NCBI GenBank assembly: GCA_902825845.1 | Contig: CADECM010000058.1 | Span: 1 to 38,048, forward strand | Direction of reading: 5' to 3' | DNA from: an uncultured beta proteobacterium | GTDB taxonomy: Bacteria; Pseudomonadota; Gammaproteobacteria; Burkholderiales; SG8-41 | Length of the DNA stretch: 38,048 nucleotides | Shown: positions 8,387-15,665 of the stretch, one piece after another | How the letters are laid out: every line of letters starts with the position of its first letter | Numbering within the stretch: position 1 is the stretch's first letter | The notes under the pieces: generated by a model | Seen by the model: the letters and a program-made list of their open reading frames with translations, nothing else | Told to the model about the DNA's origin: nothing | The model's database searches: none | Position numbers and translations under genes: made by a program

Positions 8387-10231
8387 ATGAAACAAATCTC
8401 AGCCATCAACGACTTCGTCGTCAAGTTCGCCAACGTCAACGGTTCCGGCTCGGCATCGGCGAACGAACTGTTCGCGCGCGCGATCCTGCGCATGGGCGTG
8501 CCGGTATCGCCGCGCAACATATTTCCCTCGAATATCCAGGGGCTGCCCACTTGGTACGAAGTGCGCGTCACCGAAAGCGGCTATCTCGGCCGGCGCGGCG
8601 GCGTCGATCTGATGGTGGCGATGAACCCGCAGACCTGGGACAAGGACGTTCAGGAAATCCAGGCCGGCGGTTATCTCTTCTACGACAACTCCAAGCCGCT
8701 GCCGAAATCGAAATTCCGTGACGATATCAACGTCATCGGCATGCCGCTGACGGAAATCTGCAATTCGACCTATTCCGATCCGCGCCAGCGCCAGTTGTTC
8801 AAGAACATCATCTATGTCGGCGCGCTGTCCGCATTGCTCGACATGGACCCCGCGGCCATCGAAAAGCTGTTCACCGAGCAGTACAAGGGCAAGGAAGCCC
8901 TGCTGCAGTCCAATTTCAAGGCGCTCAAGCTCGGCCGCGACTACGCGCTGCAAAATTTGCAGTGCCCGCTGGGTATCAAAGTGCGGCGCGCCGACAATGT
9001 CGGCGACAAGATTTTCATCGACGGCAACAGTGCCGCGGCACTGGGTGCGGTGTATGGCGGCGCCACGGTGTGCGCGTGGTATCCGATTACACCGTCGTCC
9101 TCACTCGCCGAGTCCTTCATCGGCTATTGCCAGCGGCTGCGCAAGGAACCCGATTCCGGCAAGGCGCGCTATGCCATCATTCAGGGCGAAGACGAACTCG
9201 CCTCGGTCGGCATCACCATCGGTGCCGGCTGGAACGGCTCACGCTCGTTTACCACCACCTCCGGCCCCGGCATATCGCTGATGAACGAATTCATCGGCCT
9301 CGCCTACTTCGCGGAAATCCCGGTGGTGCTGATCGACGTGCAGCGCGGCGGCCCCTCCACCGGCATGCCCACGCGCACGCAACAATCCGACGTGCTGTCC
9401 TGCGCCTATGCCTCGCACGGCGACACCAAGCATGTGCTGCTGTTCCCGGAAGACCCGAAAGAATGTTTCGACATGACCGCGCAGGCGTTTGATCTGGCCG
9501 AGCGCCTGCAAACGCCGGTGTTCGTGATGACCGATCTGGATATCGGCATGAACACGCGTCTGTGCGCGCCGTTCCAGTGGGACGACAGCAAGGCCTACGA
9601 TCGCGGCAAGGTGATGACCTACGAGGCGCTCGAGGCGGGCGCCGATTTCGGCCGCTACAACGACGTCGACGGCGACGGCATACCGTACCGCACCTACCCC
9701 GGCACGCATCCGCAACTGGGCGCCTACTTTACGCGCGGCACCACCAAGGACCGCTATGCGCGCTACAGCGAAACGGGCCCGGATTACGTCGAGAATGTCA
9801 CGCGCCTGCTGCGCAAATTTGAAACCGCCAAGACCATGGTGCCGCAGCCGGTGCTGCGCCAGGCAAAGGAACCCGCGCGCTACGGCGCACTGTATTACGG
9901 CTCCACCAGCCCGGCGATGCAGGAGGCGCTGGACGTCCTCGCTGAACAGGGCATCCACGTCAACGCCATGCGCATCCGCGGTTTTCCGTTTGCGGATGAA
10001 ATCAACGAATTCATCGCCGCGCATCCCGGCGTGTTCGTGGTGGAGCAAAACCGCGATGCGCAGGTAAAAGGCATGCTGGTGAACGAAGGCCAGATCGATC
10101 CCAAGCGTCTGATATCAGTGCTGCATTACGATGGCACGCCGATTACCGCGCGCTTTATCGTCGACCATATCTCCAAACACATCGCGGCACACACGGTGGT
10201 GCCGATCAAAACCGGGCGCGTGAGCGCCTGA
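8387..10231 (+). CDS. 2-oxoacid:acceptor oxidoreductase subunit alpha (KorA-like, fused gamma-alpha)
   Basis: 614 residues in the fused gamma-alpha arrangement. The N-terminal gamma-type domain (about 1-190) starts with FANVNGSGSASANELFARA. The pyrimidine-type domain starts around 200 with GNSAAALGAVYGG and the hallmark YPITPSSSLAE. A C-terminal transketolase-like domain II follows, with YGSTSPAMQEAL and VVEQNRDAQ. The ATG at 8387 begins 25 nt after the upstream stop; the frame is open further upstream but overlaps the preceding gene. With the beta subunit it decarboxylates a 2-oxoacid to an acyl-CoA using TPP and Fe-S clusters. 2-Oxoglutarate is the best guess from similarity to KorAB, but pyruvate or an aryl/branched 2-oxoacid cannot be excluded. 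Confidence 0.88.
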   Translation: MKQISAINDFVVKFANVNGSGSASANELFARAILRMGVPVSPRNIFPSNIQGLPTWYEVRVTESGYLGRRGGVDLMVAMNPQTWDKDVQEIQAGGYLFYDNSKPLPKSKFRDDINVIGMPLTEICNSTYSDPRQRQLFKNIIYVGALSALLDMDPAAIEKLFTEQYKGKEALLQSNFKALKLGRDYALQNLQCPLGIKVRRADNVGDKIFIDGNSAAALGAVYGGATVCAWYPITPSSSLAESFIGYCQRLRKEPDSGKARYAIIQGEDELASVGITIGAGWNGSRSFTTTSGPGISLMNEFIGLAYFAEIPVVLIDVQRGGPSTGMPTRTQQSDVLSCAYASHGDTKHVLLFPEDPKECFDMTAQAFDLAERLQTPVFVMTDLDIGMNTRLCAPFQWDDSKAYDRGKVMTYEALEAGADFGRYNDVDGDGIPYRTYPGTHPQLGAYFTRGTTKDRYARYSETGPDYVENVTRLLRKFETAKTMVPQPVLRQAKEPARYGALYYGSTSPAMQEALDVLAEQGIHVNAMRIRGFPFADEINEFIAAHPGVFVVEQNRDAQVKGMLVNEGQIDPKRLISVLHYDGTPITARFIVDHISKHIAAHTVVPIKTGRVSA

Positions 10232-10233
10232 TT

Positions 10234-10318
10234 TTCAGGATCGGGGATTCAGGACTGAGGAATGCGTAACCCTTCCCTGGTCCGGCTGAACCGTCAATCC
10301 TGAATCCTCAATCCTGAA
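10234..10318. repeat. large imperfect inverted repeat between the alpha and beta subunit genes
   Basis: The left arm is 10234-10258 and the right arm 10294-10318, each 25 nt, complementary at 22 of 25 positions, with a 35-nt loop. Each arm is itself an internal near-duplication: TTCAGGATCGGGGA followed by TTCAGGACTGAGG on the left. It fills almost all of the 98-nt gap inside the operon, starting 3 nt after the alpha stop and ending 11 nt before the beta ATG. No T-run follows, so it is not an obvious intrinsic terminator. It could stabilise mRNA, set the subunit ratio, or be a miniature repeat insertion. Confidence 0.75.
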
Positions 10319-10329
10319 CGGAACGTTCA

Positions 10330-11385
10330 ATGACCTACATCGCCAAACCCAAACTGCACCACCCGGCCCTGACCAAAAACAGCGTCGGCTACACCCGCCG
10401 CGACTACGAAGGCAAAATCTCCACCCTGTGCGCCGGCTGCGGACACGATTCCATCAGCGCCGCCGTGGTGCAGGCCTGCTGGGAACTGGACATCCAGCCG
10501 CATCGCGTGGCCAAGCTGTCCGGCATCGGCTGCTCGTCGAAGACGCCGGATTACTTCCTCGGCAACTCGCATGGATTCAACAGCGTGCATGGCCGCATGC
10601 CCTCGGTGCTGACCGGCGCCAACCTCGCCAACCGCGAGCTGATTTACATGGGCGTGTCCGGCGACGGCGATTCCGCCTCCATCGGCATCGGCCAGTTCGC
10701 GCACGCCATGCGCCGCGGCATCAACATGGTGTATATCGTTGAAAACAACGGTGTGTATGGTTTGACGAAAGGCCAGTTCTCCGCCACCGCCGACAAAGGC
10801 TCCAAGAGCAAGCGCGGCATTGTCAACTCCGACGAGCCGCTCGACATGATCGGCATGGCGCTGCTGCTCGGCGCCACCTACGTCGCGCGCAGCTTCTCCG
10901 GCGACAAAAAACAACTGGTGCCGCTGATCAAGGGCGCGATCGAACACAAAGGCGCGGCATTCATCGACGTGGTGTCACCGTGCGTGGCGTTCAACAACCA
11001 CGCCGGCTCCACCAAGAGCTACGAATACGTGCGCCAGCACAACGAAGCCGTGAACCGCCTCGACTTCATCGAAGGCCGCGAAGAAATCACCGCTGACTAC
11101 GCGCCGGGCGAAGTCGTCAATGTCACCCAGCACGACGGCAGCGTGCTGCGCCTGCGCAAACTGTCAGCAGATCACGACCCCACCGACCGCATCAAAACCA
11201 TGAACTATGTGCAGGAACACGCCGCCAAAGGCGAAGTCGTCACCGGGCTGCTGTTCATCGACCCCAGTGCGGTGGACATGCACGAGCATCTGAATACGGT
11301 TGCGACGCCGCTGAATCAGTTGACGGCCAAGGAGCTTTGTCCGGGGACGCCGGCGCTGGAGCGGATTAACGCTGGCCTTAGATAA
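10330..11385 (+). CDS. 2-oxoacid:acceptor oxidoreductase subunit beta (KorB-like, TPP-binding)
   Basis: 351 residues. The N-terminal LCAGCGHD (Cys34, Cys37), Cys68 in GIGCSSKTPD, and a later SPCVAFNNH provide the cysteines typical of a [4Fe-4S] site next to TPP in KGOR/PFOR beta subunits. The TPP/Mg motif is GDGD at 111-114, ending with ENN at 138-140. The length is slightly longer than the usual 280-340 residues. It is the last gene of the operon and is followed by a strong terminator. The ribosome site is weak (GGAACG). The long inverted repeat just upstream may affect its translation relative to alpha. Confidence 0.88.
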   Translation: MTYIAKPKLHHPALTKNSVGYTRRDYEGKISTLCAGCGHDSISAAVVQACWELDIQPHRVAKLSGIGCSSKTPDYFLGNSHGFNSVHGRMPSVLTGANLANRELIYMGVSGDGDSASIGIGQFAHAMRRGINMVYIVENNGVYGLTKGQFSATADKGSKSKRGIVNSDEPLDMIGMALLLGATYVARSFSGDKKQLVPLIKGAIEHKGAAFIDVVSPCVAFNNHAGSTKSYEYVRQHNEAVNRLDFIEGREEITADYAPGEVVNVTQHDGSVLRLRKLSADHDPTDRIKTMNYVQEHAAKGEVVTGLLFIDPSAVDMHEHLNTVATPLNQLTAKELCPGTPALERINAGLR

Positions 11386-11403
11386 GTGGCTGTTTTTGAA
11401 AAA

Positions 11404-11431
11404 CAAAAGTCCCGGCGCTGCCGGGATTTTT
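11404..11431 (+). terminator. intrinsic terminator of the 2-oxoacid oxidoreductase operon
   Basis: TCCCGGC-GCT-GCCGGGA forms a perfect 7-bp stem (11410-11416 with 11420-11426) with a 3-nt loop, followed directly by TTTTT. A-rich bases before the stem can extend the pairing. It begins 18-24 nt after the beta stop codon, a textbook position. Confidence 0.9.
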
Positions 11432-11498
11432 GTTGGTGATTGCGGTTGGTGCTGTTGTGGGAATTGATGTGATAATGAAAGACCTGACCCTTCATGCG

Positions 11499-11533
11499 GT
11501 AGGGCGCCAATAAGAGAAGCGCATTGCGCTGCA
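11499..11533 (+). repeat. REP-type hairpin with GTAG head, left copy
   Basis: It begins GTAGGGCGCCAATAAG and continues to GCGCATTGCGC, an imperfect palindrome in which GCGC(C)AAT pairs with ATTGCGC. GTAG followed by a hairpin is the known form of REP elements mobilised by RAYT transposases. The inverted partner is at 11879-11914, identical at most positions. Confidence 0.7.
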
Positions 11534-11534
11534 T

Positions 11535-11906
11535 ACAGATCGTGCAATACAGCAGTTGTGCCCGATTATCGAAGCGCTTCGCGCGCATGAGCATTCACGC
11601 TGCGTCATTGCATTACCACCCAATGACATGGACCTCGCCCGCGGGCAGCGGTTGATCAAAATGGGGTTTTCGAAAGGCCTGCCAAATGTAGAGCGGCGAT
11701 CAAAGGTGCGCGTTGCATGAGGTGAATGCGGGATTTGGTAAGGGCGTTATCAGGAGCATCGGATAACGGACGACGCGGACATGCAGGCGCATGGGGATTA
11801 CGTGTATTTCAATCCGGCGCAACACGGGTTGGTCAGGCGCGCGGCGGAGATGATGCGTTGTCGCACTATGCCGATTTCCTGCGGCGCAATGCGCTTCGCC
11901 TATTGA
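11535..11906 (+). pseudogene. decayed REP-associated tyrosine transposase (RAYT)
   Basis: One reading frame (codon starts divisible by 3) shows RAYT family landmarks in order: IIEALRAHE, LPPNDMDLARGQRLIKMGFSK, LPNVERRSKVR, GIW and, at the C-terminal end, DYVYFNPAQHGLVRR. The last matches the DYIHFNPVKHGLV motif of these Y1 transposases. At least two in-frame stops (before GECGIW and just after GIW) and the loss of the N-terminus and most of the catalytic segment make it non-functional. The usual HLHC of the HUH site is represented only by HSRC, after an apparent small deletion. Roughly 120 codons remain of a usual 170-250. The relic lies directly between two inverted REP hairpins. Confidence 0.75.
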
Positions 11907-11914
11907 CGCCCTAC
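11879..11914 (-). repeat. REP-type hairpin with GTAG head, right copy (inverted)
   Basis: On the minus strand this begins GTAGGGCGTCAATAGG and ends in GCGCATTGCGCCGCAG, matching the left REP at about 33 of 37 positions. Both GTAG heads face outward, enclosing the transposase relic. It overlaps the 3' end of the relic's frame. Confidence 0.7.
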
Positions 11915-12107
11915 GCGGTGCGGGTTGTGCGTGCTATCGGATATATTCGACCAATGGCCGACTCGCACAATTGACGCGAAGCCGCCGGTAGGCGGGGGGT
12001 GGCCACGCGCAGCGGCCTTGGCGCGGCGCTTTTCAGGGTCTCTACGTAGGTGTAACCTCGCAACGTTTGGCGATCAATGGCATCGCTACACCAGGGGAGT
12101 TCAATAC
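11915..12107. other. upstream region of the sulfite dehydrogenase gene
   Basis: About 190 bases with no gene. The frame of the following protein is open back to 11925, but that extension lacks similarity to anything recognisable and precedes the Tat signal, so it is treated as untranslated. A GGGGAG at 12094-12099 is the ribosome site of the downstream gene. Confidence 0.5.
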
Positions 12108-13406
12108 ATGAGCACGTCAGATCCTTCGCAAGTGGCTGTCCCATCACGGGAGGGGGTGGCCGCGTTGCCGGCCACCGATAGTTCGCGCCGGCGCTTTCTG
12201 ACGCAGGGCGCGTCGCTCGCGGGCACGCTGGCCGCCGCCAGCGCGGCTGCCACTGCGTCCGCGCAATCGGTGCCGCCGTGGATGACGGTGCCGGGTGCGC
12301 CGATGCGCGGCTACGGTACGCCGTCGAAATTCGAAGCGGGGGTGAAGCGCCCGTTTGCCTCCGGCTACGCTTCGGTGTCTCCGGCTACCGGCAGTTCGCG
12401 CACGCCGCACCAGTCCCTTGAGGGCACGATAACGCCGAACGGCCTGCATTTCGAGCGCCATCACAATGGCGTGCCGGACATTGATCCGGGCAAGCATGAG
12501 CTGTTGATCCACGGCATGGTCAATCGGCCGCTGGTGTTCAACCTGGCTGCGCTGTCGCGCTATCCGATGATCAGCCGCACCCACTTCATCGAGTGTGCCG
12601 GCAACAGCGGCGCGAATGCCCGCCCCAAGCCGGTTCAGGGCACTGCCGGCGCGCTGCACGGCCTGGCATCGACCAGCGAGTGGACCGGCATTCCGCTGGC
12701 ATTGCTGCTCAATGAAGCCGGCATTGCGCCCGATGCGCGCTGGATTCTCGCAGAGGGCGCCGATTCCGCCGCCATGTCGCGCAGTGTGCCCTTGTCCAAG
12801 GCGATGGACGATGCGATGGTGGCGCTGTATCAAAACGGCGAACGGGTGCGTCCCGAGCAGGGGTATCCGATGCGGCTGCTGTTACCGGGCTGGGAAGGCA
12901 ATATGAACGTCAAGTGGTTGCGACGTATCAAGGTCACCGATGGTCCCGCCCATACCAAGGATGAAACCTCGAAATACAGCGACCTGCAGCCGGATGGCAA
13001 AGCGCGCCAGTTCACCTTTGAACTGGGTGTGAAGTCGCTCATCACGTTTCCGTCATACGGACATAAACTGGACCGCCGCGGCTGGTACGAACTCACCGGC
13101 ATCGCCTGGTCGGGCGCAGGGCGCATCAGCAAGGTGGAAGTTTCCGCCGACGGCGGCACCAACTGGCGCGAAGCGGCGCTGCAAGGCCCGATCCTGTCCA
13201 AGAGTTTTACGCGGTTTCGCCTGCCGTGGGACTGGAACGGCGAATCGGCACTGTTGCAAAGCCGCGCCACGGACGAGAAAGGCAATGTGCAGCCGACGCG
13301 CCAGGCGTTCGTCTCGCAGTACGTTGTCGGCATGAACTATCACAACCACTACATTCAGACTTGGGCCATCGCCGCCGACGGGAGCATCAGCAATGTCTTT
13401 GCATAA
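12108..13406 (+). CDS. soxC: SoxC-like sulfite dehydrogenase, molybdenum cofactor subunit
   Basis: 432 residues. The twin-arginine signal SSRRRFLTQGASLAG (27-41) indicates export folded with its molybdopterin cofactor. The sulfite-oxidase fold shows THFIECAGNSGAN, with Cys163 as the molybdenum thiolate ligand, and LLPGWEGNMNVKWLRRIKV. The C-terminal part has the Mo-oxidoreductase dimerisation domain (KLDRRGWYELTGIAWSGAGRISKVEVS). The ATG at 12108 was chosen for its GGGGAG at 8 nt spacing. The stop overlaps the start of the cytochrome gene by 14 nt, so Mo subunit and cytochrome partner are co-made, as in SoxCD or SorAB. SoxC acts with SoxD in thiosulfate oxidation; a stand-alone sulfite-oxidising role is equally compatible. 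Confidence 0.88.
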   Translation: MSTSDPSQVAVPSREGVAALPATDSSRRRFLTQGASLAGTLAAASAAATASAQSVPPWMTVPGAPMRGYGTPSKFEAGVKRPFASGYASVSPATGSSRTPHQSLEGTITPNGLHFERHHNGVPDIDPGKHELLIHGMVNRPLVFNLAALSRYPMISRTHFIECAGNSGANARPKPVQGTAGALHGLASTSEWTGIPLALLLNEAGIAPDARWILAEGADSAAMSRSVPLSKAMDDAMVALYQNGERVRPEQGYPMRLLLPGWEGNMNVKWLRRIKVTDGPAHTKDETSKYSDLQPDGKARQFTFELGVKSLITFPSYGHKLDRRGWYELTGIAWSGAGRISKVEVSADGGTNWREAALQGPILSKSFTRFRLPWDWNGESALLQSRATDEKGNVQPTRQAFVSQYVVGMNYHNHYIQTWAIAADGSISNVFA

Positions 13407-13947
13407 CAGGGTTCTCGCGGGCTTGGGCGTCACGGCTCTGATCACGGCCTGTGCCACGGCACCCGACGGCAGCACCAGAATTGTGCCGACGCACGGCCCG
13501 AATCTCGGCGTGCCAGCATCGGCGGCGACACTGGCGGCGATGGACATCAGCATTCCGCCGAGCGGTGCGGGCCTGCCCGCCGGCAGCGGCAGTGTGGCGC
13601 AAGGGCAGAAGGTGTATGGCGAGAAATGCCAGGCCTGTCACGGTTCCAAAGGCGTGGGCAAACCCGCGGATCGCCTGGTGGGCGGCAAGGGTTCGCTGGC
13701 ATCGGGCAAACCAATACGCACCGTCGGCAGTTTCTGGCCGTATGCGACCACGTTGTTCGATTACACACGGCGCGCCATGCCCACCACGGCGCCGCGCTCG
13801 CTATCTGACGAAGAGGTGTACGCGGTGACCGCTTACGTGCTGTACCTTAACGGCATCGTGCCGGAGTCAGCGGTGATGAGCGCCCAGACGCTGCCGCAGG
13901 TTCAAATGCCGAACCGCGGCGGCTTTATCGACTATTCGCGAAAGTAG
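13393..13947 (+). CDS. lipoprotein c-type cytochrome, partner of the sulfite dehydrogenase
   Basis: 184 residues. A type II signal ends in LITAC (lipid-modified Cys20), so the protein is anchored to a membrane facing the periplasm. One haem site, CQACH, lies at 79-83, and a probable Met axial ligand at 129 (RRAMPTTAPRSLS) is in class I cytochrome c spacing. The gene overlaps soxC by 14 nt, indicating translational coupling. It corresponds in position to SoxD or SorB, but it is a short single-haem lipoprotein and not the larger dihaem SoxD of Paracoccus, so no symbol is given. The dioxygenase gene follows after 13 nt. Confidence 0.85.
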   Translation: MSLHNRVLAGLGVTALITACATAPDGSTRIVPTHGPNLGVPASAATLAAMDISIPPSGAGLPAGSGSVAQGQKVYGEKCQACHGSKGVGKPADRLVGGKGSLASGKPIRTVGSFWPYATTLFDYTRRAMPTTAPRSLSDEEVYAVTAYVLYLNGIVPESAVMSAQTLPQVQMPNRGGFIDYSRK

Positions 13948-13960
13948 GCGGGCGCAACCC

Positions 13961-14827
13961 ATGTCTCTGAAACTGCGCAAGCTCTCCCATGCGCTCGGTG
14001 CGGAAGTGTGCGATATCGACGTGGCAGCGCGGATGTCGGAGGCCGAATTCGGCGAGATTTATCAGGCCTTTCTCGACAACGGCATTCTGCTGTTTCGCGA
14101 TCAGGACATCACGCGCGAGCAGCACATTCAGTTCAGCCGCCGCTTCGGCGAACTGGACCGGCACGAGTCCCTGCCGCGCGACCGCCATCCGCAGCACCCG
14201 GAACTGCTTCTGGTAACCAACGAGCCCAATGCCGACGGCACACCGTCCAATTCGCGCTACACCGGCCGCCAGTGGCACTCCGACATGTCGTTCACGCTGG
14301 TGCCGTCGCTCGGCTCCCTGCTGAAGAGCTGGACCGTGCCCGAAGTCGGCGGCGACACGCAGTTCGCCAACATGACGCTGGCCTACGATACGCTGTCCGA
14401 TGGCATGAAAAACCTCATCGCCGATCTGCACGGCATCCAGCTCGCCGGCACGCGCAAGATCAACCACGTGCCCACCGGCCTTGAACGCCTTGAGGAACAG
14501 AAAAAGCTGAATCCGCCGGTCGCGCAACCCGTGGTGCGCGTGCATCCGGAAACCGGCCGCAAGGCGCTGTATCTGGGCGACAAAGTGAAGCGCTTCGACG
14601 GCATGACCGAAGACGAAAGCCAGCCGCTGATCCAGTTCCTGAATGCCCATGCGAAGCGGCCGGAATTTGTCTATCGCCACCAGTGGCGCAAGAACGACAT
14701 TCTGGTTTGGGATAACCGCTGCACCATGCATCAGGCGCTGGCGGATTTTGATGAAACCCAACGCCGGCACATGGAGCGCACCACCGTGCTCGGTACCCCG
14801 TCAGGGTACGTGGTCGAGGGTGGATAA
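13961..14827 (+). CDS. TauD/TfdA family 2-oxoglutarate-dependent dioxygenase
   Basis: 288 residues, the usual size of the family. The Fe(II) triad is His106-x-Asp108 (WHSD) and His257 (WDNRCTMHQA). Arg268/269 and Arg273 in QRRHMERTTV are placed to bind the 2-oxoglutarate carboxylate. These cytoplasmic enzymes hydroxylate a carbon next to sulfonate, ether or similar groups, releasing sulfite in the taurine case. Its location 13 nt after the sulfite dehydrogenase pair makes an organosulfonate substrate attractive, but TfdA-like members act on other compounds, and the substrate pocket cannot be judged from sequence alone. Confidence 0.88.
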   Translation: MSLKLRKLSHALGAEVCDIDVAARMSEAEFGEIYQAFLDNGILLFRDQDITREQHIQFSRRFGELDRHESLPRDRHPQHPELLLVTNEPNADGTPSNSRYTGRQWHSDMSFTLVPSLGSLLKSWTVPEVGGDTQFANMTLAYDTLSDGMKNLIADLHGIQLAGTRKINHVPTGLERLEEQKKLNPPVAQPVVRVHPETGRKALYLGDKVKRFDGMTEDESQPLIQFLNAHAKRPEFVYRHQWRKNDILVWDNRCTMHQALADFDETQRRHMERTTVLGTPSGYVVEGG

Positions 14828-14854
14828 GCTGTGCATTGTCGGCGTAGAAATTAT

Positions 14855-14871
14855 CATAAGTATATGTTTTT
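14855..14871 (-). repeat. AT-rich 17-nt motif, copy d
   Basis: On the minus strand this reads AAAAACATATACTTATG. It is centred in the 73-nt gap between the dioxygenase gene and the next gene, embedded in a longer A/T run to about 14890. No minus-strand gene starts nearby, so a simple promoter role in this orientation is not obvious. Confidence 0.5.
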
Positions 14872-14900
14872 AAACGATAAATTATTATACAGCCAGCGCT

Positions 14901-15638
14901 GTGGATAACGGCATCTGGGCCACCTGGTACGATCTGCCCGACACCGCGCGCGCCTCATTCCTCACGTGGCTGCACGACAGCTATTGCCCATACCTGCGCG
15001 CGCAGCCCGGTTATGTGTGGGTGGCGCATTACCGGCACACCGGCGGCGGCCCGCAGATGGAGCAGGTCAAGCAAACCGCGGTCGGCCATACGGACGAGGC
15101 GATCGGCACGGGCAATCAATTTTTGTTGCTGGTGGGTGGCCTGTCGCCACATACCTTTTTCAAGCCGTCGATCAAGGACGCCGTATTGCCGCCGGGGTAC
15201 GACGTAATGCTGGCGCAGCGCGTAGCCTTGCGCACCGCGATCTTCAGCGTCGAAGAACGCGTCAACGGCCCCGAACCGCGTGAATTCGGCCCGGGCAGCG
15301 GGCCGGGCCCGGCGATTCAGATGGGCAGCTTTCGCATGCGCACGCCGGAGGAGGAGTTCGACTTGGGCCGCTGGTATGCGCAGTACCGTCTGCCGTTCAT
15401 GGCGCAGCTCAAGGGCTGCATCGCCACCCGCAAACTCACCGGCGTTGCCGGCTGGGCGAAACACAGCGTGCTGTATGAGTTCACCTCGCTTGAAGCGCGG
15501 TTGCGGCATTTCGAAGAGCCACACGAAGCGCTGGCGCTGGATCGCACGCGCTGGGAGTCACAGGTCATTGCCGGAACCGTGCACGCGCCGGGGTCGCCAT
15601 TTGTGGGCGAGCGCCTATGGCCGCTGCTGCCGGGTTGA
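14901..15638 (+). CDS. unrecognised protein, possible tandem dimeric alpha+beta barrel domains
   Basis: 245 residues with no signal peptide or membrane helix. I do not recognise a named family. The two halves look loosely alike: each has an Asp/Glu-rich helix, a Tyr-rich (W)Y...LPF segment, a glycine turn and a strand (FLTWLHDSYCPYLRAQPGY in the first; RWYAQYRLPFMAQLKGC in the second). Such a layout fits a duplicated ferredoxin-like (EthD/dimeric alpha-beta barrel) protein, which often accompanies degradation enzymes. The start is GTG, without a clear ribosome site. The dioxygenase gene is 73 nt upstream, possibly the same transcript, with the AT-rich motif between. Confidence 0.7.
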   Translation: MDNGIWATWYDLPDTARASFLTWLHDSYCPYLRAQPGYVWVAHYRHTGGGPQMEQVKQTAVGHTDEAIGTGNQFLLLVGGLSPHTFFKPSIKDAVLPPGYDVMLAQRVALRTAIFSVEERVNGPEPREFGPGSGPGPAIQMGSFRMRTPEEEFDLGRWYAQYRLPFMAQLKGCIATRKLTGVAGWAKHSVLYEFTSLEARLRHFEEPHEALALDRTRWESQVIAGTVHAPGSPFVGERLWPLLPG

Positions 15639-15639
15639 T

Positions 15640-15658
15640 CGCCGCCGCCGCGGCGGCG
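15640..15658. terminator. GC palindrome between convergent genes
   Basis: CGCCGCCG (15643-15650) abuts CGGCGGCG (15651-15658), a perfect palindrome with no spare loop, lying in the 27-nt gap between two convergent genes. It could act as a shared transcript barrier. There is no T-run on either side, so the terminator call is weak. Confidence 0.3.
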
Positions 15659-15665
15659 ACTACTA

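Noticed and set aside
10234..10318. Considered as a CRISPR-like or intrinsic terminator structure
   Set aside because: There are only two arms, inverted and not spaced direct repeats, and no T-run after the stem, so neither label fits.
11316..11594. Minus-strand open frame of 92 codons after the beta subunit gene
   Set aside because: It overlaps the terminator and the left REP hairpin; its hydrophobic-looking segment comes from reading the REP in reverse.
13393..13947. Assigning soxD to the cytochrome gene
   Set aside because: It is a short, single-haem lipoprotein, whereas classical SoxD is a larger dihaem protein; SorB-like is equally possible, so no symbol was given.
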